A stretch of DNA of 64,000 nt from Verrucomicrobiota bacterium. Lineage in GTDB: Bacteria; Verrucomicrobiota; Verrucomicrobiia; Verrucomicrobiales; Verrucomicrobiaceae. The position numbers were made by a program, and so were the translations under genes. The stretch is from assembly GCA_025360015.1 (NCBI GenBank), contig JANYCZ010000011.1, forward strand, positions 217,322 through 281,321. The letters are read 5' to 3'. The notes beneath the pieces are model-generated. The model had not been told where the DNA came from, did not search any database, and was given only the letters and a program-made list of their open reading frames with translations. Positions 16,611-26,076 of this stretch are shown here, one piece after another (position 1 is the stretch's first letter; each line of letters opens with the position of its first letter).

Positions 16611-18950
16611 TCAGTCCTTTTTATCCCCGTCCTTTTTTTCTTCCTTCTCCGGCTTGGTCAGTTCTCGCATGGGGTTGGCAGGCTTGTCGTCTCTGTAGAG
16701 TTGGAATTTGCTTTTCACGGGGCGGCGGGGCCAGAAGTTGTTTTCGATGTCGGTGTCCACGAGTTCCTGGCGGGGATCGAAGGTGACGGATTTCAGCTCC
16801 TTCTTGGTGAAGAGCATCTTGGCGGCTTTCTCAGTGTTGAAACGCCAGATTTCAGCGGGGAGCTTGAGTTCTTCGCTGCTGCCGTCGGTGTATTCCACTT
16901 TTAAAATCACCGGGGTGATGAGACCACCCAAGTTGCTGAACTCGATGAGGTAGAAGTTGTGTTTCGTCTGCAGCAGGGCGGGGTCGATCTTCTCTTCCTT
17001 GAGTTCTTTGATGAGGGATTCGAATTTCTTCTTTTCGCTCGGCAGCACGGTGGCCTTGTCATAGCTGTCGTAGAAATCCTTCAGTTCGGGGTAGCGGTCG
17101 ATGCGCTTGGAAAGCGAGTAGTTGCGCTCGCGGGTGAGGGTTTTAGGCAGTTCGTCCTCTTCCTTTTTCTTCTTGGGTTTTTCGACGGCAGGATCGCGTG
17201 AGTCGAGCTGCAGCCACTTCACTTCATCAATGGAGACATCCACGTGATCGGTGCTGTAGAACCAGCCGCGCCAGAACCAGTCGAGATCGACACCGCTGGC
17301 CTCTTCGATGGTGCGGAAGAAATCGGAGGGGGTGGGGCGCTTGAACATCCAGCGTTTCGCATAGGTCTTGAACGCGTGATCGAAGGCCTCGCGTCCGAGG
17401 ATGTGCTCGCGCAGGATGTTCAGCGCCACCGTGGGCTGGCCGTAGGCGTTGGGGCCGAGATCGGCGATGGATTCCGAGTTGGTCATCACGGGTGCGCGGT
17501 CCTTGAGGCGCATATAGTCCGTCATGCCGCGTTCATTGCGGCGGTGCTTCCAGTCGTTCTCCCATTCTTCTTCGGCCAGGAATTCGACGAAGGAGTTCAG
17601 GCCTTCGTCCATCCAGGTCCACTGGCGCTCGTCGCTGTTCACGATCATGGGGAAGTAATTGTGGCCGACCTCATGGATGACCACGCCAATGAGGCCATAC
17701 TTGGTCTTCTCGGCATAGGTGCCGTCTTTTTCAGGACGCGGGCCGTTGAAGCAGATCATCGGGTATTCCATGCCGCCGATGGGGCCATTGACCGACCAAG
17801 CGACTGGATAGGGATACTCAAAGGTGTAGCGTGAATAGACCTGAATCGTGTGCGCGATGGCGTGAGTCGAATACTTGTCCCACAGCGGCATGCCCTCCTT
17901 GGGATACAGGGACATGGCCATCACGGGTTTGCCCTTCACGCAGGTGCCTTCGACGGCCATTGCGTCCCAGACAAATTTGCGTGACGAAGCGAAGGCGAAA
18001 TCGCGGACGTTTTCGGCTTGGAAGATCCAGGTTTTCGTGCCCTTGGGTTTGCCTTTTTCCGCCGCTTTGGCTTCATCCGGCGTGACGATGAACAGGGGCT
18101 TCTTTTTCTCGCCCTCAGCCTGCTTCAGGCGGTCGCGCTGAGCTTGGGTCAAAACCTTGTCGGCATTTTGCAAAGCGCCTGTCGCGGCCACGATGTGATC
18201 GTCTGGTGTAGTGAGGCGCACGGTGTAGTTGCCAAATTCGAGCGTGAACTCGCCGGTGCCGAGGAACTGCTTGTTGATCCAGCCCGCGTAGTCCGTGTAG
18301 GCCGCCATGCGGGGAAACCACTGAGCGATGGTGTAGATGGTGTTGCCGTCTTCCTTGAAGAACTCGTAGCCCGTACGTGCATTGATGCGCGCGCAGTCGT
18401 TGATCGGGTAACTCCAGGCGATCTTGAAGACGAAGTCGGCTCCGCCAGCGAGCGGTTCGTTCAAGTCGAGGCGCAGCATGGTTTTCACCACGGCATGCGG
18501 CAGCTCGTTGCCCTTGGCATCGGTGAGCTTGGTAATCTTCATCTCGCCGTCGTAATCTTCGTAGGCCAGCAGGCGATCGACTGCCGAGTAGGTGATCTTG
18601 CTGGGATCCACGCCGCGCTTGGTGTTTGGGACCGCACGCGAGTCCGCTGTGTGAGAAAAGTAGTTTTGATCCAACTGCACCCACAGGTAGGTGAGCGGAT
18701 CTGGGGATGCATTGTGATAGGTCACCGTGGCCTCCGCAGTGATGGTGCGCTTCACATCATCCAGCTCGACACTGATGTCATAGTCGGCGCGGTTTTGCCA
18801 GTAGGCCGTGCCCGGTGCGCCTGAAGCGTTGCGCTGCGCGGATGGTGTCGGGATGGTGGGATCAAGCTGCTGAAACTTGCCGACCGGTGCGCCGGACTCG
18901 GCAGCGGCGAGGGACAGGGCGGCGAAAAGCGCAGGAATGAGGAGTTTCAT
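16611..18950 (-). CDS. Secreted M1-family zinc metallopeptidase
   Basis: 779 residues starting at the ATG at 18950, with a signal peptide (MKLLIPALFAALSLAAA). An N-terminal beta domain leads to the catalytic gluzincin domain: HEVGHN near residue 425 with the third zinc ligand in WMDEGLNSF about 20 residues later. The substrate-side exopeptidase motif is GPIGGMEYPMICF, close to the GxMEN motif of M1 aminopeptidases but with Tyr in place of Asn. The last 120 residues are Lys-rich and end GDKKD. It is probably a periplasmic or outer-membrane-associated aminopeptidase. The frame is open to 19004 but only the chosen start begins with a signal peptide. Confidence 0.85.
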   Translation of the reverse strand: MKLLIPALFAALSLAAAESGAPVGKFQQLDPTIPTPSAQRNASGAPGTAYWQNRADYDISVELDDVKRTITAEATVTYHNASPDPLTYLWVQLDQNYFSHTADSRAVPNTKRGVDPSKITYSAVDRLLAYEDYDGEMKITKLTDAKGNELPHAVVKTMLRLDLNEPLAGGADFVFKIAWSYPINDCARINARTGYEFFKEDGNTIYTIAQWFPRMAAYTDYAGWINKQFLGTGEFTLEFGNYTVRLTTPDDHIVAATGALQNADKVLTQAQRDRLKQAEGEKKKPLFIVTPDEAKAAEKGKPKGTKTWIFQAENVRDFAFASSRKFVWDAMAVEGTCVKGKPVMAMSLYPKEGMPLWDKYSTHAIAHTIQVYSRYTFEYPYPVAWSVNGPIGGMEYPMICFNGPRPEKDGTYAEKTKYGLIGVVIHEVGHNYFPMIVNSDERQWTWMDEGLNSFVEFLAEEEWENDWKHRRNERGMTDYMRLKDRAPVMTNSESIADLGPNAYGQPTVALNILREHILGREAFDHAFKTYAKRWMFKRPTPSDFFRTIEEASGVDLDWFWRGWFYSTDHVDVSIDEVKWLQLDSRDPAVEKPKKKKEEDELPKTLTRERNYSLSKRIDRYPELKDFYDSYDKATVLPSEKKKFESLIKELKEEKIDPALLQTKHNFYLIEFSNLGGLITPVILKVEYTDGSSEELKLPAEIWRFNTEKAAKMLFTKKELKSVTFDPRQELVDTDIENNFWPRRPVKSKFQLYRDDKPANPMRELTKPEKEEKKDGDKKD

Positions 18951-19072
18951 GAGAAGTGGCGATTCTCCAAATGTCAGCGCTAAAGGCAAGTCCATCCTGC
19001 TCACCTGATCTGGCGAGGAGCGACGCGTTTCTTCCTCTTGCCTTCGTTTCCTGCTTCTGATTGCATCAGGCC

Positions 19073-20083
19073 ATGAATCCGCCCTCCGACACGCTCTCCC
19101 GCCGCGATGCCCTCAAAGCCACCATCGCCTCCGTGGGGTTCAGCGCCCTGGCCTTTGAGCCTGCCCACGCGGCTCCTGCCGCTGCGCCCGATGCGAGGCG
19201 TGGTTCGGTGAAGAAATACAAGATGCTGAAGTCGATCAATCAATGGGCTTTTCCGTATCCGGAACGCATGACGCTGCGTGAGTGCATGCAACTGGCAAAG
19301 AATGCGGGATTTGACGGCATCGAGCTGAACTACGATCTCGACAATGATCTGTCGCCGAAGCATGGCACGGGGGATTATGTGAAGATCCGCAAGATGGCGG
19401 ACGAGATCGGCATCCAGATCAGCGGGCTGTGCTCGTTCCTGTTCTGGCCATATCCGCTGACGAGCAATGATCCCGCGAAGCGGGCGCAGGGGATGGAGCT
19501 TGCGGGGAAGATCGCGCAATGCGCGCATGATCTCGGGGTGGAGAATGTGCTGGTCGTGCCTGGGGCGGTGTGCATCCCGTGGCGCACGGATCATGAGCCG
19601 GTGGCGAATGATGTGTGTGACCAGCGGGCGCGTGAGGCCGTGGGTCAGCTCGCGAAGCAGGCGGAGAAGCTGAAGGTCTGCCTCAACATTGAAAACATCT
19701 TTTTCAACGGCTACCTGATGACGCCGATGGAGATGAACACCTTTGTGGACAGCTTTGGCAGCGAGCATGTGCGCGTCCATTTTGACACGGGGAACATCAG
19801 CATGTTTCAGTTCCCCGAGCATTGGGCCAAGGTGCTGGGCAAACGCACGAAAAACGTTCACTTGAAGGAGTTCACCAAAAAGGGCACCGACTTCAGCCTC
19901 GAAACCTTCCGCCCGTTGCTCGATGGCACCACGAACTGGCCCGCGGTGACGGATGCGCTCGCCGACACCGGGTATGAAGGATTTCTGACTTTCGAATACT
20001 TTCATCCTTATCCTCACTACCCGGAGGCGCTGATCTATCAGACTTCCGATTCGCTGGACCGCATCCTGGGGCGCAAATCATGA
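19073..20083 (+). CDS. Tat-exported sugar phosphate isomerase/epimerase-like protein
   Basis: 336 residues. The N-terminus LSRRDALKATIASVG is a twin-arginine signal, so the folded protein is exported. The mature part is an AP-endonuclease-2-type TIM barrel (xylose isomerase-like/hydroxypyruvate isomerase family), with metal-ligand candidates in NIENIFF, VHFDTGNIS, NVHLKEF and FLTFEYFHPY. These proteins isomerise or epimerise free or phosphorylated sugars; the substrate is unknown. Its stop overlaps the next start in an ATGA arrangement (20080-20083), implying translational coupling with the TSUP transporter. The ATG at 19073 is used because it directly precedes the Tat signal. Confidence 0.82.
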   Translation: MNPPSDTLSRRDALKATIASVGFSALAFEPAHAAPAAAPDARRGSVKKYKMLKSINQWAFPYPERMTLRECMQLAKNAGFDGIELNYDLDNDLSPKHGTGDYVKIRKMADEIGIQISGLCSFLFWPYPLTSNDPAKRAQGMELAGKIAQCAHDLGVENVLVVPGAVCIPWRTDHEPVANDVCDQRAREAVGQLAKQAEKLKVCLNIENIFFNGYLMTPMEMNTFVDSFGSEHVRVHFDTGNISMFQFPEHWAKVLGKRTKNVHLKEFTKKGTDFSLETFRPLLDGTTNWPAVTDALADTGYEGFLTFEYFHPYPHYPEALIYQTSDSLDRILGRKS

Positions 20084-20832
20084 GCTGGGAGATGATCGCG
20101 CTGCTGTTTTTCGCGGGGCTCAGTGCCGGATTCATCGACGCCGTCGCGGGTGGAGGCGGTCTGATCTCCGTACCTGCATTGCTATGGGCCGGGCTGCCGC
20201 CGCAGATGGCCCTGGGCACGAATAAGATGCAGGCCGTGTGGGGCACGCTGATGGCGGTGCGGAAATACGCGAAGGCGGGACTCGTATCCTGGCCTCAGGT
20301 GCGACTCACGGTGGTTATCACGTTTGTGTTTGCCTGTCTCGGCACGTGGACGGTGACACAGGTGAGCAATGAGGTGCTGAAAAAAATCGTGCCATGGATG
20401 CTGCTTAGCATCGCTGTCTATGTGCTGCTGAGTCCGGGGCTGGGAAAAACGGCGGCGAAGGGGAGACTGAGTATGGGTGCCTTTGCGTGTCTGGCGGGCA
20501 GCGGGCTGGGTTTTTATGACGGGTTCTTTGGTCCTGGCACCGGCACGTTCTGGACGATGGCCTGCATTTCCTTGCTGGGACTGGAACTGACGCGCGCCAC
20601 CGCTTTCACGAAGGTCGCAAATCTGACCAGCAACGTGGCTTCGCTGATCGTCTTTGTGGTCTATGCAAGGGTGAATTATGAGATTGCCGCAGTCATGATT
20701 GCGGGACAGCTCATGGGTGGGCGGCTTGGCGCTGGCATGGCGATTCGTCATGGGGCGCCGTTTATTCGCGTCATGTTTCTCTCTGTAGTACTCGCCATGG
20801 TGGCGAAATTGTTGTGGGATCAGTTCGCGTAG
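20080..20832 (+). CDS. TSUP (TauE/SafE) family membrane transporter
   Basis: 250 residues with seven to eight hydrophobic segments and the TSUP pattern: an N-terminal repeat with GLSAGFIDAVAGGGGLISVPAL and LGTNKMQAVWGT, and the second half-repeat with YDGFFGPGTGTFW and ATAFTKVANLTSNVASL. The family exports sulfite, sulfoacetate or other small organosulfur or organic anions; YfcA-type members are of unknown substrate. The start codon overlaps the stop of the sugar isomerase gene by four bases, an unusual partner for a TSUP protein that hints at joint handling of a sugar or sulfosugar product. That functional link is inference. Confidence 0.88.
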   Translation: MSWEMIALLFFAGLSAGFIDAVAGGGGLISVPALLWAGLPPQMALGTNKMQAVWGTLMAVRKYAKAGLVSWPQVRLTVVITFVFACLGTWTVTQVSNEVLKKIVPWMLLSIAVYVLLSPGLGKTAAKGRLSMGAFACLAGSGLGFYDGFFGPGTGTFWTMACISLLGLELTRATAFTKVANLTSNVASLIVFVVYARVNYEIAAVMIAGQLMGGRLGAGMAIRHGAPFIRVMFLSVVLAMVAKLLWDQFA

Positions 20833-20892
20833 TCGGGCAGAATTCCCTGAATCCGTCCGAAAGTGCAGGGCGTATTTGCCTGACACTCTCCC

Positions 20893-22083
20893 ATGCCTAT
20901 GATCGCTGCTTCCATGACAACCGTCCAAACCACTGCCCAAGGGCGTCAGTTTCCTAAATTCGATCTCTCGCGCCTGCTTGGTACCGTATTCAAGCCCACG
21001 TTCGGCCGTAAGATCTGCATCCTCATCGACCTGCCGGATCTGGCTGAGGCGAAGGATTACGCGTTCTTGAAAAATCCGGCGCGTGCCATCCAGCAGCGGG
21101 CGCATGAGCATTTTTATCTTGGGCTGCAAAATGGCGTGGCCGAAGAACTCGCGCTAAAGGGCGGCGAAATGTTTGCGTACACGCAGACCACGGGCAGCAA
21201 TCTCGATCTGCCCGACCTCTGCGTGGATATGAACGGCAAAGAGCTGAGCCTCGAAAAGGACGTTTATCCAAACTACGACATCATCCTCTGCATCTCGACC
21301 TGCTCCGCCACCGCGCCGCTGACAGCGTTTGCCAAGCAGTACGGTTTCCGTGGGGCGACGCTGCATGGCGTGAATGACGTCATCTTGAATTCCGGTCTCG
21401 CAGTGGATTATGAAGTCGTCAGCATTGACGCTGAAAAATTGCGCCGTGCGATGACACGCGCTGATGCGGTTGAGATCGATTTCACCGTGGAGAACGGACC
21501 CGACATGACGGTGCGTCTGGAGTTGAACCGCCAGGAAGCGCAGAAGAGCCACGGCCTTTGCCAGGGGGATGCGCCTGACATTGCGAATCTGCCGGCGGGC
21601 GAAGTTTATTTCGTGCCCACAGGCGCGGAAGGCACCTTCCCGCTCAAGTATGAGGACGGCACGCTGGGCAAGCTCACCGTCACCGGTGGCTGCATCATCA
21701 AGGCGGAACTCATTGCGGGCAAGCAGAGCACCATTGATGAACATAACGCCAAGCTTGCTGACGATCCCATGACCGGTGTGCTGGGCGAACTGGGTTTTGG
21801 CACGCAGGTGCTGCCAGTTTCGGGTGCGGACATTCAGGATGAGAAGGTGCTCGGCACCTGCCATCTGGCCACCGGCCGTGACGATCATCTCGGCGGGCAC
21901 ATCACGCCGCAGAAATTCAAGCGCCATCAAAACGCCACGCACGACGACATCCTCTTCGCGCCGCACAAGACGCCGAACTTCGACATCAAGCAGACCCGCA
22001 TGTTCCGCGATGGCGTGGTCACGGTCTTGAATGAGCATTTCCAGCCGTCTAAGTATCTCTTGGAAGCTCTGGCCGCTGAATAG
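20893..22083 (+). CDS. M29-like (aminopeptidase T type) peptidase homologue
   Basis: 396 residues. The C-terminal half has features of the M29 thermophilic aminopeptidase family: NLPAGEVYFVP (Glu ligand), a Gly-rich beta region, LGELGFGTQ, DEKVLGTCHLATGRDDHLGG (Glu and His ligands) and a late THDDILFAP block. The N-terminal half has a Rossmann-like core (YDIILCISTCSATAPL). It probably is a soluble metallopeptidase or a structurally related amidohydrolase. Starts at 20893, 20899 and 20914 are all in frame and none has an obvious ribosome-binding site; the longest is given. The gene is followed 8 bases later by the methyltransferase gene, so the two are likely co-transcribed. Confidence 0.7.
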   Translation: MPMIAASMTTVQTTAQGRQFPKFDLSRLLGTVFKPTFGRKICILIDLPDLAEAKDYAFLKNPARAIQQRAHEHFYLGLQNGVAEELALKGGEMFAYTQTTGSNLDLPDLCVDMNGKELSLEKDVYPNYDIILCISTCSATAPLTAFAKQYGFRGATLHGVNDVILNSGLAVDYEVVSIDAEKLRRAMTRADAVEIDFTVENGPDMTVRLELNRQEAQKSHGLCQGDAPDIANLPAGEVYFVPTGAEGTFPLKYEDGTLGKLTVTGGCIIKAELIAGKQSTIDEHNAKLADDPMTGVLGELGFGTQVLPVSGADIQDEKVLGTCHLATGRDDHLGGHITPQKFKRHQNATHDDILFAPHKTPNFDIKQTRMFRDGVVTVLNEHFQPSKYLLEALAAE

Positions 22084-22091
22084 ACTGATTG

Positions 22092-22835
22092 ATGAACATC
22101 TACGAGACCCGTCGCCTGCTCGACGAATACCTGCTTTTCCATTACGGCCAGCCTGCGGAGGTGCTGCCGTGGGAAGGCGGGCCGCGTGAGGCGCTTGGCT
22201 TTCCCGTACGCACGGTGATGGAGCTGATTGATCTGCCGCGCACGCCTTGTGAGGCGGTGGCGCTGGATCTCGGCTGTGCGGTGGGTAGGTCGAGTTTTGA
22301 GCTGGCGAATTTCGGCGTCAGCGCGCTCGGCATTGATTACTCGCAGAGTTTTGTGGATGCGGCGGCGGTGCTTGCGCGGGATGGAAGCATGAGCTACGAG
22401 CGCGTGGATGAAGGCAGCGCGAGAACGGCGCTGGTGGCGCGCGTGCCGGAGAATCTGCGGCGGGAACGTGTGCGCTTTGAACAAGGCGATGCGATGAATC
22501 TGCGCAGTGACCTGGGCGATTACGACATCGTGCATGCGGCGAATCTGCTGTGCCGGCTGACTGATCCGCTGAAGTTGATCGAGCGTCTGCCAGACCTTGT
22601 GCGTCCTGGCGGGCAGCTGCTGCTGACGACACCCTGCACCTGGCTGGAAGAATTCACGCCGCGTGGCAACTGGCCGCAGGGTTCCACTCGCGAATGGCTC
22701 ACGTCTCTGCTGGAGTCGCACTTTGATTTGTCCAAGACCTGCGACATGCCGTTTCTGATCCGCGAGCACGCGCGCAAGTACCAGTGGAGCGTGGCGCTCG
22801 GGATGCGCTGGCGACGGAAAGTCGAGGTGGTGTGA
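22092..22835 (+). CDS. SAM methyltransferase resembling the OvoA C-terminal domain
   Basis: 247 residues of class I methyltransferase fold with motif I ALDLGCAVGRSSFELA (about 56-71), acidic motif II LGIDYSQSF and motif IV DYDIVHAANLLCRL. The opening NIYETRRLLDEYLLFHYG and the downstream GPREALGFPVR match what I recall of the putative 4-mercaptohistidine N1-methyltransferase domain found at the C-terminus of OvoA. OvoA uses that domain in ovothiol synthesis after a sulfoxide synthase step. No sulfoxide synthase gene is in the window, so this is a solitary domain whose substrate may differ. The ATG at 22092 is preferred over an upstream TTG. It follows the M29-like gene with 8 bases between. 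Confidence 0.7.
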   Translation: MNIYETRRLLDEYLLFHYGQPAEVLPWEGGPREALGFPVRTVMELIDLPRTPCEAVALDLGCAVGRSSFELANFGVSALGIDYSQSFVDAAAVLARDGSMSYERVDEGSARTALVARVPENLRRERVRFEQGDAMNLRSDLGDYDIVHAANLLCRLTDPLKLIERLPDLVRPGGQLLLTTPCTWLEEFTPRGNWPQGSTREWLTSLLESHFDLSKTCDMPFLIREHARKYQWSVALGMRWRRKVEVV

Positions 22836-22882
22836 CTTTGCGCGATTGATTTCCTTCGGCGTTTACGTCTAGCTGGGTCACC

Positions 22883-24070
22883 ATGAAAATCGCCATCCTG
22901 TCAGCCTATCTCCTTGCTGCCGCCACGCTACAGGCGCAAACTCCGAATTTCAAAGAGCAGCAGATCGATGATGCCGTGGGCATTGGCTACGGGCTGGCCG
23001 TGGCGGATGTGAATGGCGACGGGCGCACGGACATCCTGCTGGCGGACAGCAATGTGATCGTCTGGTATGAGAACCCGACTTGGACGAAGCACATCATCGC
23101 TGAAAAGCTGACGGAGAAGGACCATGTATGCATCGCAGCGCGTGACATCAATGGCGATGGCAAGTGTGAGATCGCCGTGGGGGCGGAATGGAATCCGGCG
23201 GATACCGTGGGAAGCGGTGCGGTGTTTTATTTGATCCCACCGGCGGACCGCACGCAGAAATGGGAGCCGGTGAAGCTGACGCATGAGCCGACGACGCACC
23301 GCATGAAATGGGTGCGCAACCGGGCGGGGCGCTATGATCTTGTAGTGGTGCCCCTCCATGGCCGTGGCAATGACAAGAACTCCGAGGGCGCTGGGGTACG
23401 CGTGCTGGCCTACCACATGCCGGAAGATCCGCACAGGGAGTGGAACACCACGCTGGTGCAGGGAACGATGCATAAGACACACAATCTCGACATCATCCCG
23501 GCGCAGGCGAACGAGGCGGAGAGTCTGCTGCTGTGCGGACGCGAAGGCGTGGTGCGGCTGGACCAAACTGACAACGGCTGGAAGGAACAGTGGATCGCGC
23601 AGCACCCGAAAGACTCCACGGAACTGCAAGGCGCGGGCGAAGTGCGATATGGTGCCTTTGCGGGCGGGCAGCCGTATGTCACAACGATTGAACCGATGCA
23701 TGGGGACAAGCTGGTCATCTACACGCCGAAGCCGGAAGGACCCAAAAATGGCGAGTGGCAGCGGCACGTGCTCAGCGATCAGCTTGTGGATGGTCACGCC
23801 ATCGCCACGCATGATTTGCTTGGCCTGAACAACCGCCAGATCGTCGTCGGCTGGCGCGCGCAGCAGAAGATCGGCAAGGTGGCGGTGAAGCTGTTCTGGA
23901 CGACAAAAGAGGACGGCAGCGGCTGGCAGGAGGTCTACATTGATGATGGTGGCATGGCCTGTGAAGATGCTGTTTGTGCTGACCTGGACGGCGACCGCGA
24001 TTTGGAAATCATTGCCGCAGGTCGCCGCAGTAAGAATGTCAAGATTTACTGGAATCAGCGAAGCCACTGA
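22883..24070 (+). CDS. Secreted FG-GAP/VCBS-repeat protein
   Basis: 395 residues with a signal peptide (MKIAILSAYLLAAATLQAQ). At least three calcium-binding FG-GAP/VCBS motifs are visible: DVNGDGRTDILLAD, DINGDGKCEIAVG and, near the C-terminus, DLDGDRDLEIIAAG. These form blades of a seven-bladed beta propeller. Such proteins are secreted or surface-bound and common in Planctomycetes and Verrucomicrobia; no catalytic site is visible. It stands alone, 47 bases after the methyltransferase and 65 bases before the L,D-transpeptidase gene. Confidence 0.85.
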   Translation: MKIAILSAYLLAAATLQAQTPNFKEQQIDDAVGIGYGLAVADVNGDGRTDILLADSNVIVWYENPTWTKHIIAEKLTEKDHVCIAARDINGDGKCEIAVGAEWNPADTVGSGAVFYLIPPADRTQKWEPVKLTHEPTTHRMKWVRNRAGRYDLVVVPLHGRGNDKNSEGAGVRVLAYHMPEDPHREWNTTLVQGTMHKTHNLDIIPAQANEAESLLLCGREGVVRLDQTDNGWKEQWIAQHPKDSTELQGAGEVRYGAFAGGQPYVTTIEPMHGDKLVIYTPKPEGPKNGEWQRHVLSDQLVDGHAIATHDLLGLNNRQIVVGWRAQQKIGKVAVKLFWTTKEDGSGWQEVYIDDGGMACEDAVCADLDGDRDLEIIAAGRRSKNVKIYWNQRSH

Positions 24071-24135
24071 AATGCAAAATTTGCTCCGGCTTTTAGCTGA
24101 TGGGTTGCATCGGCAGGGTATGTGCTGGTAAAATC

Positions 24136-24744
24136 ATGCTAGCCATGAGAGCCACACGCCTATTCATTTCCGCTGCGGGAGCTTTGCTGTTGAGCCAGTG
24201 CGCCATGCCACTGTTCTCATCGCGCACGGAAATGGTTCGGCGGCCCATGACGATCATGCCGCCGTTTTCCTCCCAGCCGGTGATGTATGTGTGGAATGGT
24301 GCCAGCAAGCCCGGTCCGATGAGTGTGAATATTGATCTCAGCGAGCAAAAAGCCTATCTGTTTAAAGGCGGTGAAAGTGTCGGCTGGACTTATGTCGCTT
24401 CAGGCCGGAGCGGATTTCAGTCGCCCACCGGTACGTTCCGCATCATGGAAAAGATCGTGGACAAACGTTCGAACCGATACGGCATGATCGTCGATCAAAA
24501 TGGTGATGTGGTGAACAGCAACGCCACCGCAGGCGTTTCACATGTTCCCGCAGGCTGTCATTTCGTGGGGGCCAAGATGCCCTACTGGATGCGGATCACC
24601 GGCTATGGAGTCGGCATGCATGCAGGGGCGATTCCGAATCCCGGCTCTCCCGCCTCGCATGGCTGCATCCGCCTGCCGCGTGACATGGCGGAGACGATCT
24701 TCCAGCACGCTCCTGTGGGCGCGCGGGTGACGATCATGCAGTGA
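24136..24744 (+). CDS. L,D-transpeptidase (YkuD domain), lipoprotein-type
   Basis: 202 residues. The N-terminus has a hydrophobic segment ending LLLSQC, a plausible lipobox, so the protein is probably anchored in a membrane facing the periplasm. The YkuD domain has the catalytic HxxSHGCIR arrangement: MHAGAIPNPGSPASHGCIRL near residue 160-180, with the nucleophilic Cys. It forms 3-3 cross-links in peptidoglycan or attaches proteins to it. Two ATGs (24136, 24145) fit the signal equally well. Transcribed alone; the spacer after it (24745-24861) contains a 10-bp tandem repeat. Confidence 0.88.
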   Translation: MLAMRATRLFISAAGALLLSQCAMPLFSSRTEMVRRPMTIMPPFSSQPVMYVWNGASKPGPMSVNIDLSEQKAYLFKGGESVGWTYVASGRSGFQSPTGTFRIMEKIVDKRSNRYGMIVDQNGDVVNSNATAGVSHVPAGCHFVGAKMPYWMRITGYGVGMHAGAIPNPGSPASHGCIRLPRDMAETIFQHAPVGARVTIMQ

Positions 24745-24835
24745 GGAGAGGACGAACTGTTGACGATGTTTGCTGGAAGGCGTGGTGCCGATAGAACGCC
24801 CTCGACTCGCGCTCTTGCAACTACTGTAAACAATG

Positions 24836-24855
24836 GTCAACCACCGTCAACCACC
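24836..24855. repeat. 10-bp tandem repeat in the transpeptidase/glycosyltransferase spacer
   Basis: The unit GTCAACCACC occurs twice in a row and is flanked by GTAAAC on the right and a related TGTAAACAATG on the left. It lies in the convergent spacer between the L,D-transpeptidase and the glycosyltransferase. No clear terminator is seen here. Confidence 0.5.
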
Positions 24856-24861
24856 GTAAAC

Positions 24862-26076
24862 TTAGCTTCGGTTTGCTTCGGCCAAAATCTCCTCGAATCG
24901 CTGCAGCCAGACTTGGGTGCTGGTTTCGCGCAGCAGCCACTGACGGCCCGCGCTGCCAATGAGGAGACGGGCGGTGGCAGGTGTGGCCTCCATGGCCAGG
25001 ACATCGCTGACGATGCCCTGCACATCTCCGGGCTCATGCTGGAGACCGGTGACGCCATGCTGCACGATCTCGCACAGGCCGCCTGATTTCGCGGCGAGCA
25101 CCGGCTTGCGATAGTCGTAGGCCTCATACACCACGAGGCCGAGAGGTTCCCACCAGGTGGAGGGGACGATCACGGCACGGCAGCGGCGCAGCGCCTCGCG
25201 CTTCGTTTCACCACCGATGTGGCCGAGCTGGCCGATGTAGGGATTGGTGCGCAACCGCTGCTGCACCGCTACGTCCAGAGGGCCCTCACCGGCAATGTGC
25301 AGCAGCGGTGTGTTCTTGCCGAGCCGCTGGTGCAGTTCATCCCAGGCATCCAGCAGGGGGATGACGCCTTTGGTTTCCGCCAGACGACCGATGAAAAGAT
25401 AGTAGCCTGCATCTTCAATCACGGGCGGCTGCGGCATCGGGGTCCAGGCATGGCGCAGGGTATGCACGCGCGCCTCCGGCAGCGCGCCGGTGGACACCAG
25501 CTTTTGCCGCATGAAGTCGGAGACGGCGACCCAGGCCTTCACACTCTTCAGCCAGCCGCTGCGGTGCAGAGCTTTGAGCATCAGTGCAAACAAGGCGCTC
25601 TTTGCAATGGAGTCCTGCCAGGCTCCGGCACACACTTCCCGCCAGTAGCTGCCATAGAGCGCGTCCGGCAGCAGTTTGCCCTTCACTTGGAGCGTGCCGC
25701 CTACTGAGAAGGGCCGGAAGTTATGCAGAAACTGCACGACCGGCAGGCGGCGTTGTTTGGCTGCGTGATACAAGGCAGGGGAGCCAACCGGATGGATGTT
25801 GTGAAACACCGCCGCGCCCGCGCCGCTACTGTCCAGGGCGGACTCGAAACGCTGGCGTGCATCGCGGTTGTAAAACAAGCGTCGCGCCTGCTCCAGCTTG
25901 GAGGGGGCGTTTTCACCCGTCCACTCCGCGCTGTCAAACGGGCACCAGGTCATGTCATGGCAGGTGGCCAGATCCGTGTGGATCTTGTCCGCGATCAATT
26001 CCTCACCACCCCGAAAGAGGTAGCGATTGAAGACATGCAGCAGGGCGTGGGTTGAATGGGGGGAAGCAGGAACCAT
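24862..26076 (-). CDS. Glycosyltransferase family 4 (GT-B fold)
   Basis: 404 residues, retaining GT4-type enzyme. The C-terminal lobe has YYLFIGRLAETKGVIPLLDAW, LHIAGEGPLD and the E-x7-E nucleotide-sugar motif in STWWEPLGLVVYEAYDYRKP. The N-terminal lobe begins HALLHVFNRYLFRGGEEL, with the Gly-Gly-acceptor loop typical of the family. It transfers a sugar from a nucleotide donor to a lipid or polysaccharide acceptor at the cytoplasmic face. The ATG at 26076 is chosen over an upstream in-frame GTG at 26094. It stands alone, divergent from the SHD1-metallopeptidase gene. Confidence 0.85.
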   Translation of the reverse strand: MVPASPHSTHALLHVFNRYLFRGGEELIADKIHTDLATCHDMTWCPFDSAEWTGENAPSKLEQARRLFYNRDARQRFESALDSSGAGAAVFHNIHPVGSPALYHAAKQRRLPVVQFLHNFRPFSVGGTLQVKGKLLPDALYGSYWREVCAGAWQDSIAKSALFALMLKALHRSGWLKSVKAWVAVSDFMRQKLVSTGALPEARVHTLRHAWTPMPQPPVIEDAGYYLFIGRLAETKGVIPLLDAWDELHQRLGKNTPLLHIAGEGPLDVAVQQRLRTNPYIGQLGHIGGETKREALRRCRAVIVPSTWWEPLGLVVYEAYDYRKPVLAAKSGGLCEIVQHGVTGLQHEPGDVQGIVSDVLAMEATPATARLLIGSAGRQWLLRETSTQVWLQRFEEILAEANRS

